64,000 nucleotides of DNA from the NCBI RefSeq assembly GCF_051652165.1, contig NZ_JBOFTR010000015.1, forward strand, positions 1 to 64,000, read 5' to 3'. Numbering within the stretch: the stretch's first letter is position 1; every line of letters begins with the position of its first letter. The notes under the pieces were generated by a model, which searched no databases, was not told the origin of the DNA, and was given only the letters and a program-made list of their open reading frames with translations. The stretch comes from Plesiomonas sp051652165 (GTDB lineage: Bacteria > Pseudomonadota > Gammaproteobacteria > Enterobacterales > CAMTGL01). Shown here one piece after another: positions 1 through 9,360 of this stretch. Made by a program: the position numbers and the translations under genes.

Positions 1-7
1 TCAATTT
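1..7 (-). rRNA. 16S rRNA, first bases only (cut by window edge)
   Basis: Read on the minus strand, the first seven bases are AAATTGA, the usual 5' start of mature enterobacterial 16S rRNA. They follow a textbook rRNA leader, so the gene runs leftward out of the window. Only the extreme 5' end is visible. Confidence 0.8.
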
Positions 8-135
8 AAAGTTTGTCGCTCGAAATAACTAGCAAATAAATTGTCAGTCACTCGTTTAACTAAGTATCTTTTGGATAGTCAGCGTCTTCAACGAGTGCCC
101 ACACAGATTGTCTGATTAATTTTTTAAAGAGCAGT
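8..135 (-). promoter_or_regulatory. rRNA operon leader with boxA
   Basis: The minus strand carries the boxA antitermination element TGCTCTTTAA (124-133). It is followed by a stretch very like the E. coli rrn leader (ATCAGACAATCTGTGTGGGC at about 99-118) and leads into the 16S 5' end. boxA recruits the NusB/S10 antitermination complex; NusA, part of the same machinery, is encoded further along this window. Confidence 0.85.
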
Positions 136-162
136 GTCAGCGCCGTGGCGTTGACAGGGCGC

Positions 163-193
163 GCATTATTTCGCATTTCCCTTTGGCTGTCAA
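163..193 (-). promoter_or_regulatory. rRNA operon promoter P2
   Basis: On the minus strand a TTGACA -35 hexamer (188-193) is 17 bases from an AATAAT -10 (165-170). A GC-rich discriminator follows, as expected for an rrn P2 promoter. Confidence 0.7.
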
Positions 194-269
194 GGTCTGT
201 TTTTCACATCCCTTAAAAGCGTTTTATTCTTTACTGTTAGCATTCAGTGATTTGCATCACAGTTGCCGT

Positions 270-360
270 GTCAGTGGGGTCGCATTATAGGGAGTTTTGG
301 TTTTGGTGCAAGGGGAAATAACGAAATAAACGCCTAAAAACATAAAAAGATTCAAGTGAC
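270..360 (-). promoter_or_regulatory. rRNA operon promoter P1 with UP-like AT tract
   Basis: On the minus strand TTGCAC (306-311) and TATAAT (284-289) are 16 bases apart. GCGACCCCACTGACACGG follows and is nearly the E. coli rrn P1 start region. The A/T-rich stretch at about 312-350 is placed like an UP element. Confidence 0.85.
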
Positions 361-950
361 CTATTTACACCCAGATTATCAACAAGTAACTCACAATGAG
401 GCTGCTTTTTCTGTGCATAAGTTGATATTCAGCCTATTCAGTATGCTAATGCTTTAGTTTTTCATCCCTCTATTAAGGTTCTAATTTTCTTTGTTAGTAC
501 GTGCTAGGCTCACGTTGCGTTGGGGTGTATATGAGATATTGGGTTACTTAGGTATATAGGTATATAGAAGAAGAGCTCTCTAGAAAAAGGCCTGTCTGAG
601 CAAAAATATAAGACAGCGGGGATAACTCAGCCAATAGAAGCTGTGTAAAACAAGCTACATTGCGAGTAATGTTGTGTCTGATGTAAATGTGTGCGCAGTC
701 TATGACTGTACGAAACGAGGGAAAATGAGAAGAGTGCTAAAGCGAGTGTGGATGTTGATGGTATCGACATAAATATAGAGGTATATATCTGTATGAGAAG
801 TACTACAAAAGCGGAGGTTCGCAAAAAGAGATCTATCAATACAGAAAGGTGTTTTTATCCCTTTTATTGATCATGTGGGAAGTTGCTTAGGATAGGTATT
901 CAGGAAATATACGTTCTATTATAAGATGCGGATTTATTATGCTTCAAAAA
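361..950. other. gene-free stretch between rrn promoter and tRNA-Leu terminator
   Basis: AT-rich sequence with no convincing gene. The only open frame (627-839, minus) would start with TTG, lacks a ribosome binding site and looks like nothing known. Fis or UP-type sites for rrn P1 may lie near 320-400, but none is clear enough to place. Confidence 0.5.
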
Positions 951-952
951 TA

Positions 953-990
953 AAAAACCTTCTTAAACATTGCTGCTTAAGAAGGTTTTT
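953..990 (-). terminator. terminator of tRNA-Leu(CAA)
   Basis: A perfect inverted repeat (AAAAACCTTCTTAA / TTAAGAAGGTTTTT) lies directly after the tRNA 3' end and has a T-tract on the minus strand. Confidence 0.8.
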
Positions 991-1075
991 TGGTGCCAGT
1001 GGACGGACTCGAACCGTCACACCCGAAGGCGGTTGATTTTGAATCAACTGTGTCTACCGATTTCACCACACTGGC
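991..1075 (-). tRNA. tRNA-Leu (anticodon CAA)
   Basis: An 85-base class II tRNA on the minus strand. The acceptor arms GCCAGTG and CACTGGC pair perfectly, a long variable arm is present, and the encoded end is ACCA. The anticodon loop TTCAAAA gives anticodon CAA, which reads UUG leucine codons. It has its own promoter and terminator. Confidence 0.95.
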
Positions 1076-1087
1076 TTGTTGGTTGGC

Positions 1088-1115
1088 ATTATACATAGTG
1101 ATTTATGCTGTGCAA
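1088..1115 (-). promoter_or_regulatory. promoter of tRNA-Leu(CAA)
   Basis: On the minus strand TTGCAC (1110-1115) and a perfect TATAAT (1088-1093) are separated by 16 bases. The -10 ends about 12 bases before the tRNA 5' end, typical of a stable-RNA promoter. Confidence 0.75.
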
Positions 1116-1224
1116 TCATTTTATCTATTTTTGTGATTTAATCGATTGAAAAAAATACAATTCCTTTTGTGATACAGTAATTATCGCTACACTTTGGCTT
1201 TATTTGGTTATCTACAGGATGTTT

Positions 1225-1731
1225 ATGGCGGTTATGTCTACTTCTGGCCATTCACGTGCAGGTTTTTTTCGGCGTGTAGGTGCATTTATCTATGATTTAT
1301 TACTTTCTCTTGCTGTTGTAATGGTTGCTGGGGCAATTGCAGTTGGTTGTACTGCGCTGTTAGCTAAAATAGGTGCAATTCAGATCCCAGTGAATATGGA
1401 TATAGCAGCATATTTAGATTCCCAACCGGTGTATTCATTCTATTTATTAGGTTGTTTTTGTTGGTTCTATGTGGGTTTTTGGCAACGCAGCGGTCAGACG
1501 TTGGGGATGCGCGCTTGGCGTTTACGAGTCCAACAATTAGATGGTCGTAACCTGACATTTACACAAGCTACTGTTCGCTTAGTAACCGCTACTGTTGGAT
1601 TGGGAAATTTGGTGGTGTTGTTTGATCGCGGTAATTTACGCGCATTTCAAGATTATATGGCCGATTGTGAGGTTGTTGTGCTGGGTAAAGATGAGAATTT
1701 ATCGTTGTTAGAAAAACGGAAGGCGCAATAA
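1225..1731 (+). CDS. RDD-family inner-membrane protein
   Basis: A 168-residue membrane protein of the RDD family, named for conserved Arg and Asp residues. The signature RVGAFIYDLLLSL lies near the N terminus. Hydrophobic segments follow around residues 15-45 and 75-95, and a GQTLGMRAWRLRV motif typical of RDD proteins comes after them. The biochemical role is unknown; some relatives affect ion or envelope homeostasis. The start at 1225 is chosen because AGGA sits five bases upstream; a TTG at 1204 and an ATG at 1219 are in frame. It diverges from the tRNA-Leu gene and converges on lptG. An RDD gene beside lptGF is common in Vibrio- and Aeromonas-like genomes. Confidence 0.8.
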   Translation: MAVMSTSGHSRAGFFRRVGAFIYDLLLSLAVVMVAGAIAVGCTALLAKIGAIQIPVNMDIAAYLDSQPVYSFYLLGCFCWFYVGFWQRSGQTLGMRAWRLRVQQLDGRNLTFTQATVRLVTATVGLGNLVVLFDRGNLRAFQDYMADCEVVVLGKDENLSLLEKRKAQ

Positions 1732-1754
1732 TCGGATTGTTTTTTCTGGTAAGC

Positions 1755-1790
1755 ATGACCGTAAGCCGGAATATGGCTTACGGTCATTTT
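1755..1790. terminator. bidirectional terminator between RDD gene and lptG
   Basis: A perfect 13-base inverted repeat (ATGACCGTAAGCC / GGCTTACGGTCAT) lies between two convergent genes. T-rich flanks are present, stronger on the plus strand. Confidence 0.75.
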
Positions 1791-1798
1791 ATGATCTT

Positions 1799-2866
1799 TT
1801 AGCGGCGACGTGTTAATAGATACCAACTAAGTGCTAAGAACATAAGACTTGGGAATGCAGCACCGATGATCGCCGGAACATGGTATACCAAGCTTAATGG
1901 CCCAAAAATCTGGTCAGCAACATAAAAAACAAAGCCAAAACAGATACCGGTAAGAACTCGTGCTCCCATGGTTACGCTACGCAATGGCCCAAAGATAAAT
2001 GAGAGTGCCAGTAACATCATAACGCCAACAATGACAGGTTGTAATATTTTTCGCCACAATGCAAGTTCATATCGCCCTGTTTCTTGCCCGGTTTGTTTTA
2101 AGTAGTGTAAATATTGCCAGAGCCCACTGATAGAGAGCGATTCTGGCTTGATGGTGACAACACTCAGTTTGTCGGGACTCAAGCTCGTTTTCCAATCAGT
2201 GGAGAATTGTTGAATACCTTTTACTGATTTTTCGCCAATGATTGATTTATCAATTTGATGTAGTACCCAATGTCCATTGCTATAATTAGCACTGTTTGCA
2301 TACGTAACAGACTGTAATTGCTGTTGAGAGTTGAACTGATAAATATTGATTCCATTGAGCTCTTGTTGATTAACAATCCGCTCAATATAGATAAAATCAT
2401 TGCCCTCTTTTGCCCATAATCCACCGGAGTTTGAGAGTAGTGATCCGCCATAAATGGCTTTTGCACGTAAATTACGGGCGAGCTGATCTCCCCATGGCGC
2501 TCCCCATTCTCCTAATGCCATAGTCAGTATCACAAGTGGGATTGCCGTTTTCATGACTGCCATTGCAATTTGTACACGGGTAAAGCCGGCAGCTTCCATA
2601 ACAACTAATTCACTGCGACTAGCCAAAATACCCAATCCTAATAGTGCGCCAAGTAATGCGGCCATTGGAAAAAAGATATTGATATCAGAGGGAACTGTCA
2701 GCAATGTAAAAGTACCTGCGCTCCAAACGCTGTATGTACCCTCGCCCACTTTTTTTAATTGCTCAACAAATTTGATGATGCCAGATAACCCAACTAATGT
2801 GGCTAATGTCATCATAATGGTGCCAAAAATAGTACGGCCAATGTACCAATCAAAAATCCGCATCAT
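1799..2866 (-). CDS. lptG: LPS export ABC permease LptG
   Basis: A 355-residue inner-membrane permease that, with LptF and the ATPase LptB, extracts lipopolysaccharide from the inner membrane and passes it to LptC. Three N-terminal transmembrane helices (SGIIKFVEQLKKVG, IFFPMAALLGALLGLG) lead to a periplasmic beta-jellyroll around residues 135-260. Three C-terminal helices follow, including LSFIFGPLRSVTMGARVLTG. Sequence and length match E. coli LptG closely. The start is the ATG at 2866, whose ATGA overlaps the lptF stop, implying translational coupling; the next codon (2863) is also ATG. Confidence 0.95.
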   Translation of the reverse strand: MMRIFDWYIGRTIFGTIMMTLATLVGLSGIIKFVEQLKKVGEGTYSVWSAGTFTLLTVPSDINIFFPMAALLGALLGLGILASRSELVVMEAAGFTRVQIAMAVMKTAIPLVILTMALGEWGAPWGDQLARNLRAKAIYGGSLLSNSGGLWAKEGNDFIYIERIVNQQELNGINIYQFNSQQQLQSVTYANSANYSNGHWVLHQIDKSIIGEKSVKGIQQFSTDWKTSLSPDKLSVVTIKPESLSISGLWQYLHYLKQTGQETGRYELALWRKILQPVIVGVMMLLALSFIFGPLRSVTMGARVLTGICFGFVFYVADQIFGPLSLVYHVPAIIGAAFPSLMFLALSWYLLTRRR

Positions 2867-3963
2867 GCTGATGCCCTCTGCCATTTAGCACGTAAACGTC
2901 GTATTGGTACGCTATCCCAAATATTCAATATAATGCCTAATGCGAAAAAACTTAAGTTAGTCAACCACATCCATGCGCTGGTATCAATTCGACCATTATC
3001 AAGTGCTGACTTTAGTGAGCTTTGCAATAGGAAATAAATTAAGTACAGCAATAACGCCGGAACAACATTGGCAAAACGCCCTTGTCGTGGGTTAACAGCG
3101 GAAAGAGGGATAACTAATAGTGCTAAAATAGGTACAGCAAGAATGAGCGTTAATCGCCAGTTCAGCTCTGACCGTGCTTTAATGTTGTCATTGTGCCACA
3201 GCTCTTGGGTTGACATCTGCTCCCAATCACTATTATCAACGGCGACATCTTGATGACCAATAACCGCATTATAAGTATCGAAATGTGTGATGCGAAAATC
3301 GCGTAAAAATGCAGTGCCTTCATAGCGGACACCGTTATCGAGTATCAGCATTTGATCGCCATTTTTTGCTTTTTCTACTTCGCCAGATTTAGAGACAATA
3401 ATAGATGGTCTACTGCTCTCTCCACGCGGTCGAAGTTGTGCAACAAATACGTTATTGAGCTTGCTATTGTCAATATTGTTGACAAAGATAACTGAGCTGC
3501 CATCAGGTGAGCTTTGGAATTGGCCAGCCACTAGCGCCGCAAGCCCTGGATTGGCTTTTGCCTCTGAAATAACGTGCTCCTCTGTTTGTGCAGAGAGTGG
3601 GCTTAACCACAATACATTAGCTGCCGCCATAATAGAGGTAAAGAGTGCTAACCATGCTGCAGCACGGATCAGCATACGTTTGCCCATCCCGCAAGCAAAC
3701 ATCACTGAAATTTCACTTTCGGCGTAAAGTCGGCCATAGGTAAATAGCAAACCAACAAATAGGCTCAGTGGCAGCATCAGTTGCGCCATATAGGGTAAAC
3801 CGAGGCCTAAGATAGACAGCACTAGATCTGCCGGTAGATCGCCTTCTACAGCAGAGGATAAAACTCGGACTAACTTCTGGCAGAAAAAGATCAGCATCAA
3901 GACGAACAAGATGGCGATCTGGCTCTTAAGCACTTCCCGTACCAGATATCTAATAATGATCAC
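2863..3963 (-). CDS. lptF: LPS export ABC permease LptF
   Basis: A 366-residue partner of LptG in the LptB2FG transporter. It has the same layout: three N-terminal helices (VIIIRYLVREVLKSQIAILF, then PYMAQLMLPLSLFVGLL), a periplasmic domain near residues 130-265 and three C-terminal helices. The open frame extends 31 codons further, but the E. coli protein begins MIIIRYLVRE, which fits a GTG at 3963 and gives exactly the E. coli length. lptF and lptG overlap by four bases. pepA diverges upstream. Confidence 0.93.
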   Translation of the reverse strand: MIIIRYLVREVLKSQIAILFVLMLIFFCQKLVRVLSSAVEGDLPADLVLSILGLGLPYMAQLMLPLSLFVGLLFTYGRLYAESEISVMFACGMGKRMLIRAAAWLALFTSIMAAANVLWLSPLSAQTEEHVISEAKANPGLAALVAGQFQSSPDGSSVIFVNNIDNSKLNNVFVAQLRPRGESSRPSIIVSKSGEVEKAKNGDQMLILDNGVRYEGTAFLRDFRITHFDTYNAVIGHQDVAVDNSDWEQMSTQELWHNDNIKARSELNWRLTLILAVPILALLVIPLSAVNPRQGRFANVVPALLLYLIYFLLQSSLKSALDNGRIDTSAWMWLTNLSFFALGIILNIWDSVPIRRLRAKWQRASA

Positions 3964-4180
3964 GCTATTTATGCCTGCGAAAACTTGTTTTTTTGAGTGA
4001 ATATCTATAGTTTTTGGGTTAACTAGCCATTTTTCAATTCTTTGGCCTTCTAACAAACAAGAGAGTGTATCCCCTTATATTGTTCGTTAGATAGGTTAAC
4101 GTATTAGTCTGGTGAATGCGATGAACTTAACCCGTTCGTCATTATCCCGAAAAGCACATCCTTTGTCTTTAGGAGACTGC

Positions 4181-5689
4181 ATGGAGTTTAGTGTTAAAAG
4201 CGGCAGCCCAGAAAAGCAGCGTAGCGCCTGCATTGTTGTCGGTGTCTTTGAACCTCGCCGTCTATCACCGATTGCAGAGCAATTGGATAAGATCAGTGAT
4301 GGTTATATTAGTTCATTATTGCGTCGTGGTGATCTTGAAGGTAAACCCGGACAAATGCTACTTTTGCATCAAGTTCCTAACACGCTTTCCGAGCGTGTAT
4401 TACTGGTCGGCTGCGGTAAAGAGCGTGAACTTGATGAACGTCAGTATAAGCAAATTATCCAAAAAACCATTAATACGCTCAATGAAACAGGATCAATGGA
4501 AGCCGTTTGCTTTTTAACCGAGCTGCATGTACGTGGTCGCAATACCTATTGGAAAGTGCGCCAAGCTGTAGAGTCAGCAAAAGAAGCACTTTACACCTTT
4601 GATCAAATGAAGAGTATCAAAGTTGAACCGCGTCGCCCACTGCGAAAAATGGTCTTTAATGTGCCAACTCGTCGTGAGTTAACTGTCGGTGAAAAAGCCA
4701 TTCAGCATGCACTCGCTGTAGCCTCTGGTCTTAAAATTGCCAAAGATTTAGGTAATATGCCACCTAATATCTGTAATCCAGCATATTTGGCCTCGCATGC
4801 TCGCCAATTGGCTGATGAGTTTGCCCCGGTAACCACCCGTGTAATTGGCGAACAGCAGATGAAAGAGTTAGGTATGAATGCCTATCTTGCTGTGGGTCAA
4901 GGCTCACAAAATGAGTCGTTAATGTCAATTATCGATTATAAAGGTGCAGCCAACCCTGAAGATAAGCCGATTGTGCTAATCGGCAAAGGGCTAACCTTTG
5001 ATGCCGGTGGTATCTCAATCAAACCCGCTGAGGGGATGGATGAGATGAAATACGATATGTGCGGTGCGGCCACTGTGTTCGGTGTCATGCGCGCAATCGC
5101 CGAACTGCAACTGCCTCTAAATGTTGTTGGCATTTTGGCCGGTTGTGAAAATATGGCAGATGGTAAAGCGTATCGCCCAGGTGATATTCTTACCACGATG
5201 TCGGGCCAAACGGTTGAAGTGTTAAATACAGATGCCGAAGGCCGTTTGGTATTGTGTGATACACTTACCTATGCTGAACGATTTGAGCCAGAGTTGGTGA
5301 TTGATGTTGCCACATTAACCGGCGCATGCGTGATCGCGTTGGGTCACCACATCAGCGGGTTGCTTTCCAACCATAATCCGCTGGCAAATGATCTGCTCAA
5401 TGCCTCAGAACAGGCCGGTGACAAAGCGTGGCGTTTACCGCTGGGTGATGAGTATCACGAACAGCTAGAGTCTAACTTTGCGGATATGGCAAATATTGGT
5501 GGCCGCCCAGCAGGTGCAATTACTGCAGGTTGCTTCCTCTCTCGCTTTACCAAAAAGTACAACTGGGCACATCTTGATATTGCCGGTACAGCATGGCGAT
5601 CAGGCAAGGCAAAAGGCGCAACCGGACGACCTGTTCCGATGTTAACGCAATTCTTGCTAAACCGCGCAGGCGTGAATATCGAAGAGTAA
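4181..5689 (+). CDS. pepA: leucyl aminopeptidase A (PepA)
   Basis: A 502-residue cytosolic M17 metallo-aminopeptidase that removes N-terminal residues, with leucine favoured. The metal-binding stretch GKGLTFDAGG...DEMKYDMCGAA and the family signature NTDAEGRLVL are both present, and the protein is nearly collinear with E. coli PepA (503 residues). In E. coli the hexamer also binds DNA, repressing carAB and assisting XerCD recombination; carAB lies in this window, so the same control is plausible. The start at 4181 has AGGAGA five bases upstream and gives the family start MEFSVKSGSPEK; the frame is open further upstream. Confidence 0.97.
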   Translation: MEFSVKSGSPEKQRSACIVVGVFEPRRLSPIAEQLDKISDGYISSLLRRGDLEGKPGQMLLLHQVPNTLSERVLLVGCGKERELDERQYKQIIQKTINTLNETGSMEAVCFLTELHVRGRNTYWKVRQAVESAKEALYTFDQMKSIKVEPRRPLRKMVFNVPTRRELTVGEKAIQHALAVASGLKIAKDLGNMPPNICNPAYLASHARQLADEFAPVTTRVIGEQQMKELGMNAYLAVGQGSQNESLMSIIDYKGAANPEDKPIVLIGKGLTFDAGGISIKPAEGMDEMKYDMCGAATVFGVMRAIAELQLPLNVVGILAGCENMADGKAYRPGDILTTMSGQTVEVLNTDAEGRLVLCDTLTYAERFEPELVIDVATLTGACVIALGHHISGLLSNHNPLANDLLNASEQAGDKAWRLPLGDEYHEQLESNFADMANIGGRPAGAITAGCFLSRFTKKYNWAHLDIAGTAWRSGKAKGATGRPVPMLTQFLLNRAGVNIEE

Positions 5690-5765
5690 TGCTGCGCAGT
5701 CATGCCATAATAGATGACATGTGTGGTGGCTGCTTCGGCTGTTTTCCACTGAATCTGAGTACTCT

Positions 5766-5790
5766 CGGGGGCGTTTGCCCCCGTTTATAT
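5766..5790 (+). terminator. terminator of pepA, directly before holC
   Basis: The hairpin CGGGGGC / GCCCCCG with a four-base loop is followed by TTTATATT. It ends only eight bases before the holC ATG, so it takes the place of a normal ribosome binding site. Confidence 0.7.
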
Positions 5791-5791
5791 T

Positions 5792-6265
5792 ATGATAAAG
5801 CAAGCAACCTTCTACTTATTACATGCACCGGCTCCGGTAGATGCCCCATCTAACCTCGCAAGCCATGAGCTTCTTGCTTGTCAGTTGGCAGCAGATGCTT
5901 GGCGGAGTGGGTTGCGAGTACTGCTGGCCTGCGCCTCACAGCAAGATGCATTTCGCCTTGATGAAGCATTGTGGCAATTTGACCCACAGCAGTTTGTACC
6001 GCATAACCTTGCTGGAGAAGGGCCGCACTATGGTTCACCCGTAGAAATTGCATGGCCAGAAAAACGTAACGCATCACGGCGTGATTTACTGATATCCTTA
6101 TTACCTCAAATTGCTGATTTTGCCTCTGCCTTTACTCAAGTGGTAGACTTCGTGCCATATGACGAAACGCTAAAGCAATTAGCGCGTGAGCGTTATAAAG
6201 CATACCGACAAGCCGGCTTCCAGCTTGCAACCCACGATTTTGGCGTAATGCCCTCAACGAACTAG
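5792..6265 (+). CDS. holC: DNA polymerase III chi subunit (HolC)
   Basis: A 157-residue subunit of the DNA polymerase III clamp loader. Chi pairs with psi (HolD) and links the holoenzyme to single-strand-binding protein. The family segments FYLL, FVPHNLAGEGP, EIAWPEKR and LKQLARERYKAYR are all present; it is about ten residues longer than E. coli chi (147). No Shine-Dalgarno is visible because a GC-rich hairpin fills the upstream region. No other start preserves the N terminus, so this one is kept. It lies between pepA and valS as in E. coli. Confidence 0.92.
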   Translation: MIKQATFYLLHAPAPVDAPSNLASHELLACQLAADAWRSGLRVLLACASQQDAFRLDEALWQFDPQQFVPHNLAGEGPHYGSPVEIAWPEKRNASRRDLLISLLPQIADFASAFTQVVDFVPYDETLKQLARERYKAYRQAGFQLATHDFGVMPSTN

Positions 6266-6278
6266 CCTTAAGATGACC

Positions 6279-9134
6279 ATGGAAAAGACCTATAACCCGA
6301 ATGCCATCGAACAAGCCTTGTATCAAGCTTGGGAAGAGAATGGCTACTTTAAGCCACACGGTGATACCAGCAAAGACAGTTATTGCATCATGATCCCGCC
6401 GCCGAATGTCACCGGCAGCCTACACATGGGGCACGCTTTCCAGCAAACCATGATGGATGCTCTCACCCGCTATCAGCGGATGCAGGGTAAAAATACCTTA
6501 TGGCAGGTGGGTACCGATCATGCAGGTATTGCAACCCAAATGGTCGTAGAGCGTAAAATTGCGGCGGAAGAGAATAAAACCCGCCAAGATTATGGCCGTG
6601 AAGCGTTTATCGACAAGATCTGGGAATGGAAAGCCGAGTCTGGCGGTACAATTTGCAAACAAATGCGCCGCCTAGGAGCATCCGTTGACTGGGAACGTGA
6701 GCGTTTCACCATGGATGACGGCTTGTCTAATGCCGTTAAAGAGGTCTTTGTTCGTCTGTATGAAGACGATCTGATCTACCGCGGTAAGCGTCTGGTGAAC
6801 TGGGATCCAAAACTGCACACCGCGATCTCCGATCTGGAAGTGGAAAACAAAGAGAGCAAAGGCTCAATGTGGCATTTCCGCTATCCACTGGCCGATGGCG
6901 TGAAAACAGCAGACGGTAAAGACTACATCGTAGTCGCGACTACGCGTCCGGAAACCATGCTGGGTGATACCGGCGTAGCAGTAAACCCTGAAGATCCACG
7001 CTATAAAGACCTGATTGGCAAAGAGATCATTTTGCCAATTGTTGGCCGCCGCATTCCTATTTTGGGCGATGAACACGCCGATATAGAAAAAGGCACCGGT
7101 TGCGTGAAGATCACCCCGGCACACGATTTTAATGACTACGAAGTCGGTAAACGCCACAACCTGCCAATGATCAACATCTTGACCTTCAATGCGGATATCC
7201 GCGATGAAGCTGAAGTGTTCAATACCAATGGCGAACCAAGCACCGCTTACAGCACCGAGCTGCCAGCCAAGTATCGGGGCATGGAGCGTTTCGCTGCGCG
7301 TAAAGCCGTCGTTGCTGAATTTGACGCACTCGGCCTGCTCGAAGAGATCAAAGCACACGATCTGACCATTCCTTACGGGGATCGCGGTGGTGTGGTGATC
7401 GAGCCAATGCTGACAGATCAGTGGTATGTACGCGTCGCACCACTGGCCAAAACTGCCGTTGAAGCCGTTGAAAACGGGGATATCCAGTTCGTTCCAAAGC
7501 AATACGAAAACATGTATTTCTCTTGGATGCGCGATATTCAAGACTGGTGTATCTCACGCCAGCTCTGGTGGGGTCACCGCATTCCGGCTTGGTACGATAA
7601 CAATGGCAACGTCTATGTTGGTCGTACCGAAGAAGAGGTGCGCGGCAAGTACAACTTAGACAACGTTATCGTACTGCGTCAAGATGATGATGTACTCGAC
7701 ACCTGGTTCTCCTCAGCACTATGGACTTTCTCCACCCTCGGCTGGCCAGAAAATACTGATGCGCTGAAAACCTTCCATCCGACCGATGTATTGATGACCG
7801 GTTTTGACATCATCTTCTTCTGGGTTGCCCGCATGATCATGATGACCATGCACTTCATCAAAGATGAAAACGGTAAACCGCAAGTTCCGTTTAAAACCGT
7901 GTATGTCACCGGCCTTATCCGTGATGAGCAGGGTCAGAAAATGTCAAAATCCAAGGGTAACGTTATTGACCCTCTGGATATGATTGACGGTATTTCACTG
8001 GAAAATCTGCTGGAAAAACGCACCGGTAACATGATGCAACCACAGCTGGCAGAGAAAATCGGCAAGAGTACACAAAAACAATTCCCAGAAGGCATTGAAG
8101 CACACGGCACTGATGCGCTGCGTTTCACACTGGCAGCACTTGCCTCTACCGGCCGAGATATCAACTGGGATATGAAACGTCTGGAAGGTTACCGTAATTT
8201 CTGTAATAAATTATGGAACGCCAGCCGCTTTGTACTCATGAATACCGAAGATCAAGATTGCGGCCAACACGGTGGCGAAATGGTACTGTCGCTGGCAGAT
8301 CGCTGGATTTTAGGTGAATTCAACAACACCGTAAAAGCATTCCGTGAAGCACTCGACAACTACCGCTTTGATATTGCAGCCGGTATTTTGTATGAGTTCA
8401 CGTGGAATCAGTTCTGTGACTGGTATCTGGAATTGACCAAACCGGTAATGAACAACGGTTCAGAGGCCGAACTGCGTGGCACACGTCATACCTTGATCCA
8501 TGTGCTCGAAGGGCTGCTGCGTTTAGCTCACCCTATCATTCCATTTATTACCGAAGAAATTTGGCAGCGGGTTAAAGTACTGGCTAATGTTGATGCCGCA
8601 ACCATCATGTTGCAACCATTCCCAGAATATCAGCCAGAAGCAACCGACGCCGCTGCAATGGAAGATCTGGAGTGGATCAAACAGCTGATCATTGCCGTAC
8701 GTAATATCCGTGCAGAAATGAATATCGCACCAAGCAAACCGCTCGATATTCTGCTGCGTAACGCCAGTACCGAAGAACAGCGCCGCGTAAACGCCAACCA
8801 AACCTTCATTCAAAGTCTGGCTCGTTTAGAGAGCATCACATTGTTGGCTGAAGGGGAAAAAGGCCCGGTTTCCGTAACAAAACTGGTCGGAAACACCGAG
8901 GTACTGATCCCAATGGCAGGCCTTATCGATAAAGATGCAGAGCTCGCTCGTCTGCAAAAAGAGATCGAAAAGGTAAACGGTGAAGTTTCACGTATTGAAA
9001 ACAAACTAGCCAACGAAGGTTTTGTTGCTCGCGCCCCAGAAGCTGTCATCGCCAAAGAGCGTGAAAAGCTCGTGGGTTACGCACAAGCAAAACAAAAACT
9101 TGAAGAGCAACACACAGTGATCGCCTCACTGTAA
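6279..9134 (+). CDS. valS: valine--tRNA ligase
   Basis: A 951-residue class Ia aminoacyl-tRNA synthetase that charges tRNA-Val and edits mischarged threonine. The HIGH motif appears as HMGH within PPPNVTGSLHMGHA, and KMSKS within GQKMSKSKGN. The CP1 editing domain lies around residues 190-340, a tRNA-binding domain follows residue 660, and a C-terminal coiled coil covers about 885-945. The length equals the E. coli enzyme. Two in-frame ATGs (6273, 6279) are possible; 6279 gives the family start MEKTYNP. It follows the holC stop by 13 bases and is probably co-transcribed. Confidence 0.97.
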   Translation: MEKTYNPNAIEQALYQAWEENGYFKPHGDTSKDSYCIMIPPPNVTGSLHMGHAFQQTMMDALTRYQRMQGKNTLWQVGTDHAGIATQMVVERKIAAEENKTRQDYGREAFIDKIWEWKAESGGTICKQMRRLGASVDWERERFTMDDGLSNAVKEVFVRLYEDDLIYRGKRLVNWDPKLHTAISDLEVENKESKGSMWHFRYPLADGVKTADGKDYIVVATTRPETMLGDTGVAVNPEDPRYKDLIGKEIILPIVGRRIPILGDEHADIEKGTGCVKITPAHDFNDYEVGKRHNLPMINILTFNADIRDEAEVFNTNGEPSTAYSTELPAKYRGMERFAARKAVVAEFDALGLLEEIKAHDLTIPYGDRGGVVIEPMLTDQWYVRVAPLAKTAVEAVENGDIQFVPKQYENMYFSWMRDIQDWCISRQLWWGHRIPAWYDNNGNVYVGRTEEEVRGKYNLDNVIVLRQDDDVLDTWFSSALWTFSTLGWPENTDALKTFHPTDVLMTGFDIIFFWVARMIMMTMHFIKDENGKPQVPFKTVYVTGLIRDEQGQKMSKSKGNVIDPLDMIDGISLENLLEKRTGNMMQPQLAEKIGKSTQKQFPEGIEAHGTDALRFTLAALASTGRDINWDMKRLEGYRNFCNKLWNASRFVLMNTEDQDCGQHGGEMVLSLADRWILGEFNNTVKAFREALDNYRFDIAAGILYEFTWNQFCDWYLELTKPVMNNGSEAELRGTRHTLIHVLEGLLRLAHPIIPFITEEIWQRVKVLANVDAATIMLQPFPEYQPEATDAAAMEDLEWIKQLIIAVRNIRAEMNIAPSKPLDILLRNASTEEQRRVNANQTFIQSLARLESITLLAEGEKGPVSVTKLVGNTEVLIPMAGLIDKDAELARLQKEIEKVNGEVSRIENKLANEGFVARAPEAVIAKEREKLVGYAQAKQKLEEQHTVIASL

Positions 9135-9233
9135 CAGACTGATATTCCGTGCTGTATCACCGCGATACCGGTGGCAACTTACCGTTATCACGTTAAAAAT
9201 CACACAGAAAATCACTGAACTCTTCTGATATAC

Positions 9234-9264
9234 AAAGCCCTGTCATTTGATGGGGCTTTTTTTA
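9234..9264 (+). terminator. terminator of valS
   Basis: The stem AAAGCCC / GGGCTTT is followed by a T-run on the plus strand, about 100 bases after the valS stop. Confidence 0.8.
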
Positions 9265-9360
9265 TACTTTACAGCGCATCTCCACTATAAAAAACAACGC
9301 ATACGCTTAGGGATACACAGCCTCTTAAAAACAATTTTTTATTTGGGATATTTAGACATA

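Noticed and set aside
627..839. 70-residue open frame on the minus strand near the rRNA promoter
   Set aside because: It would start with TTG, has no ribosome binding site and resembles no known protein; the region is AT-rich spacer.
7348..7541. Long minus-strand frames inside valS
   Set aside because: They are shadows of a highly conserved synthetase gene, with no start signals of their own.
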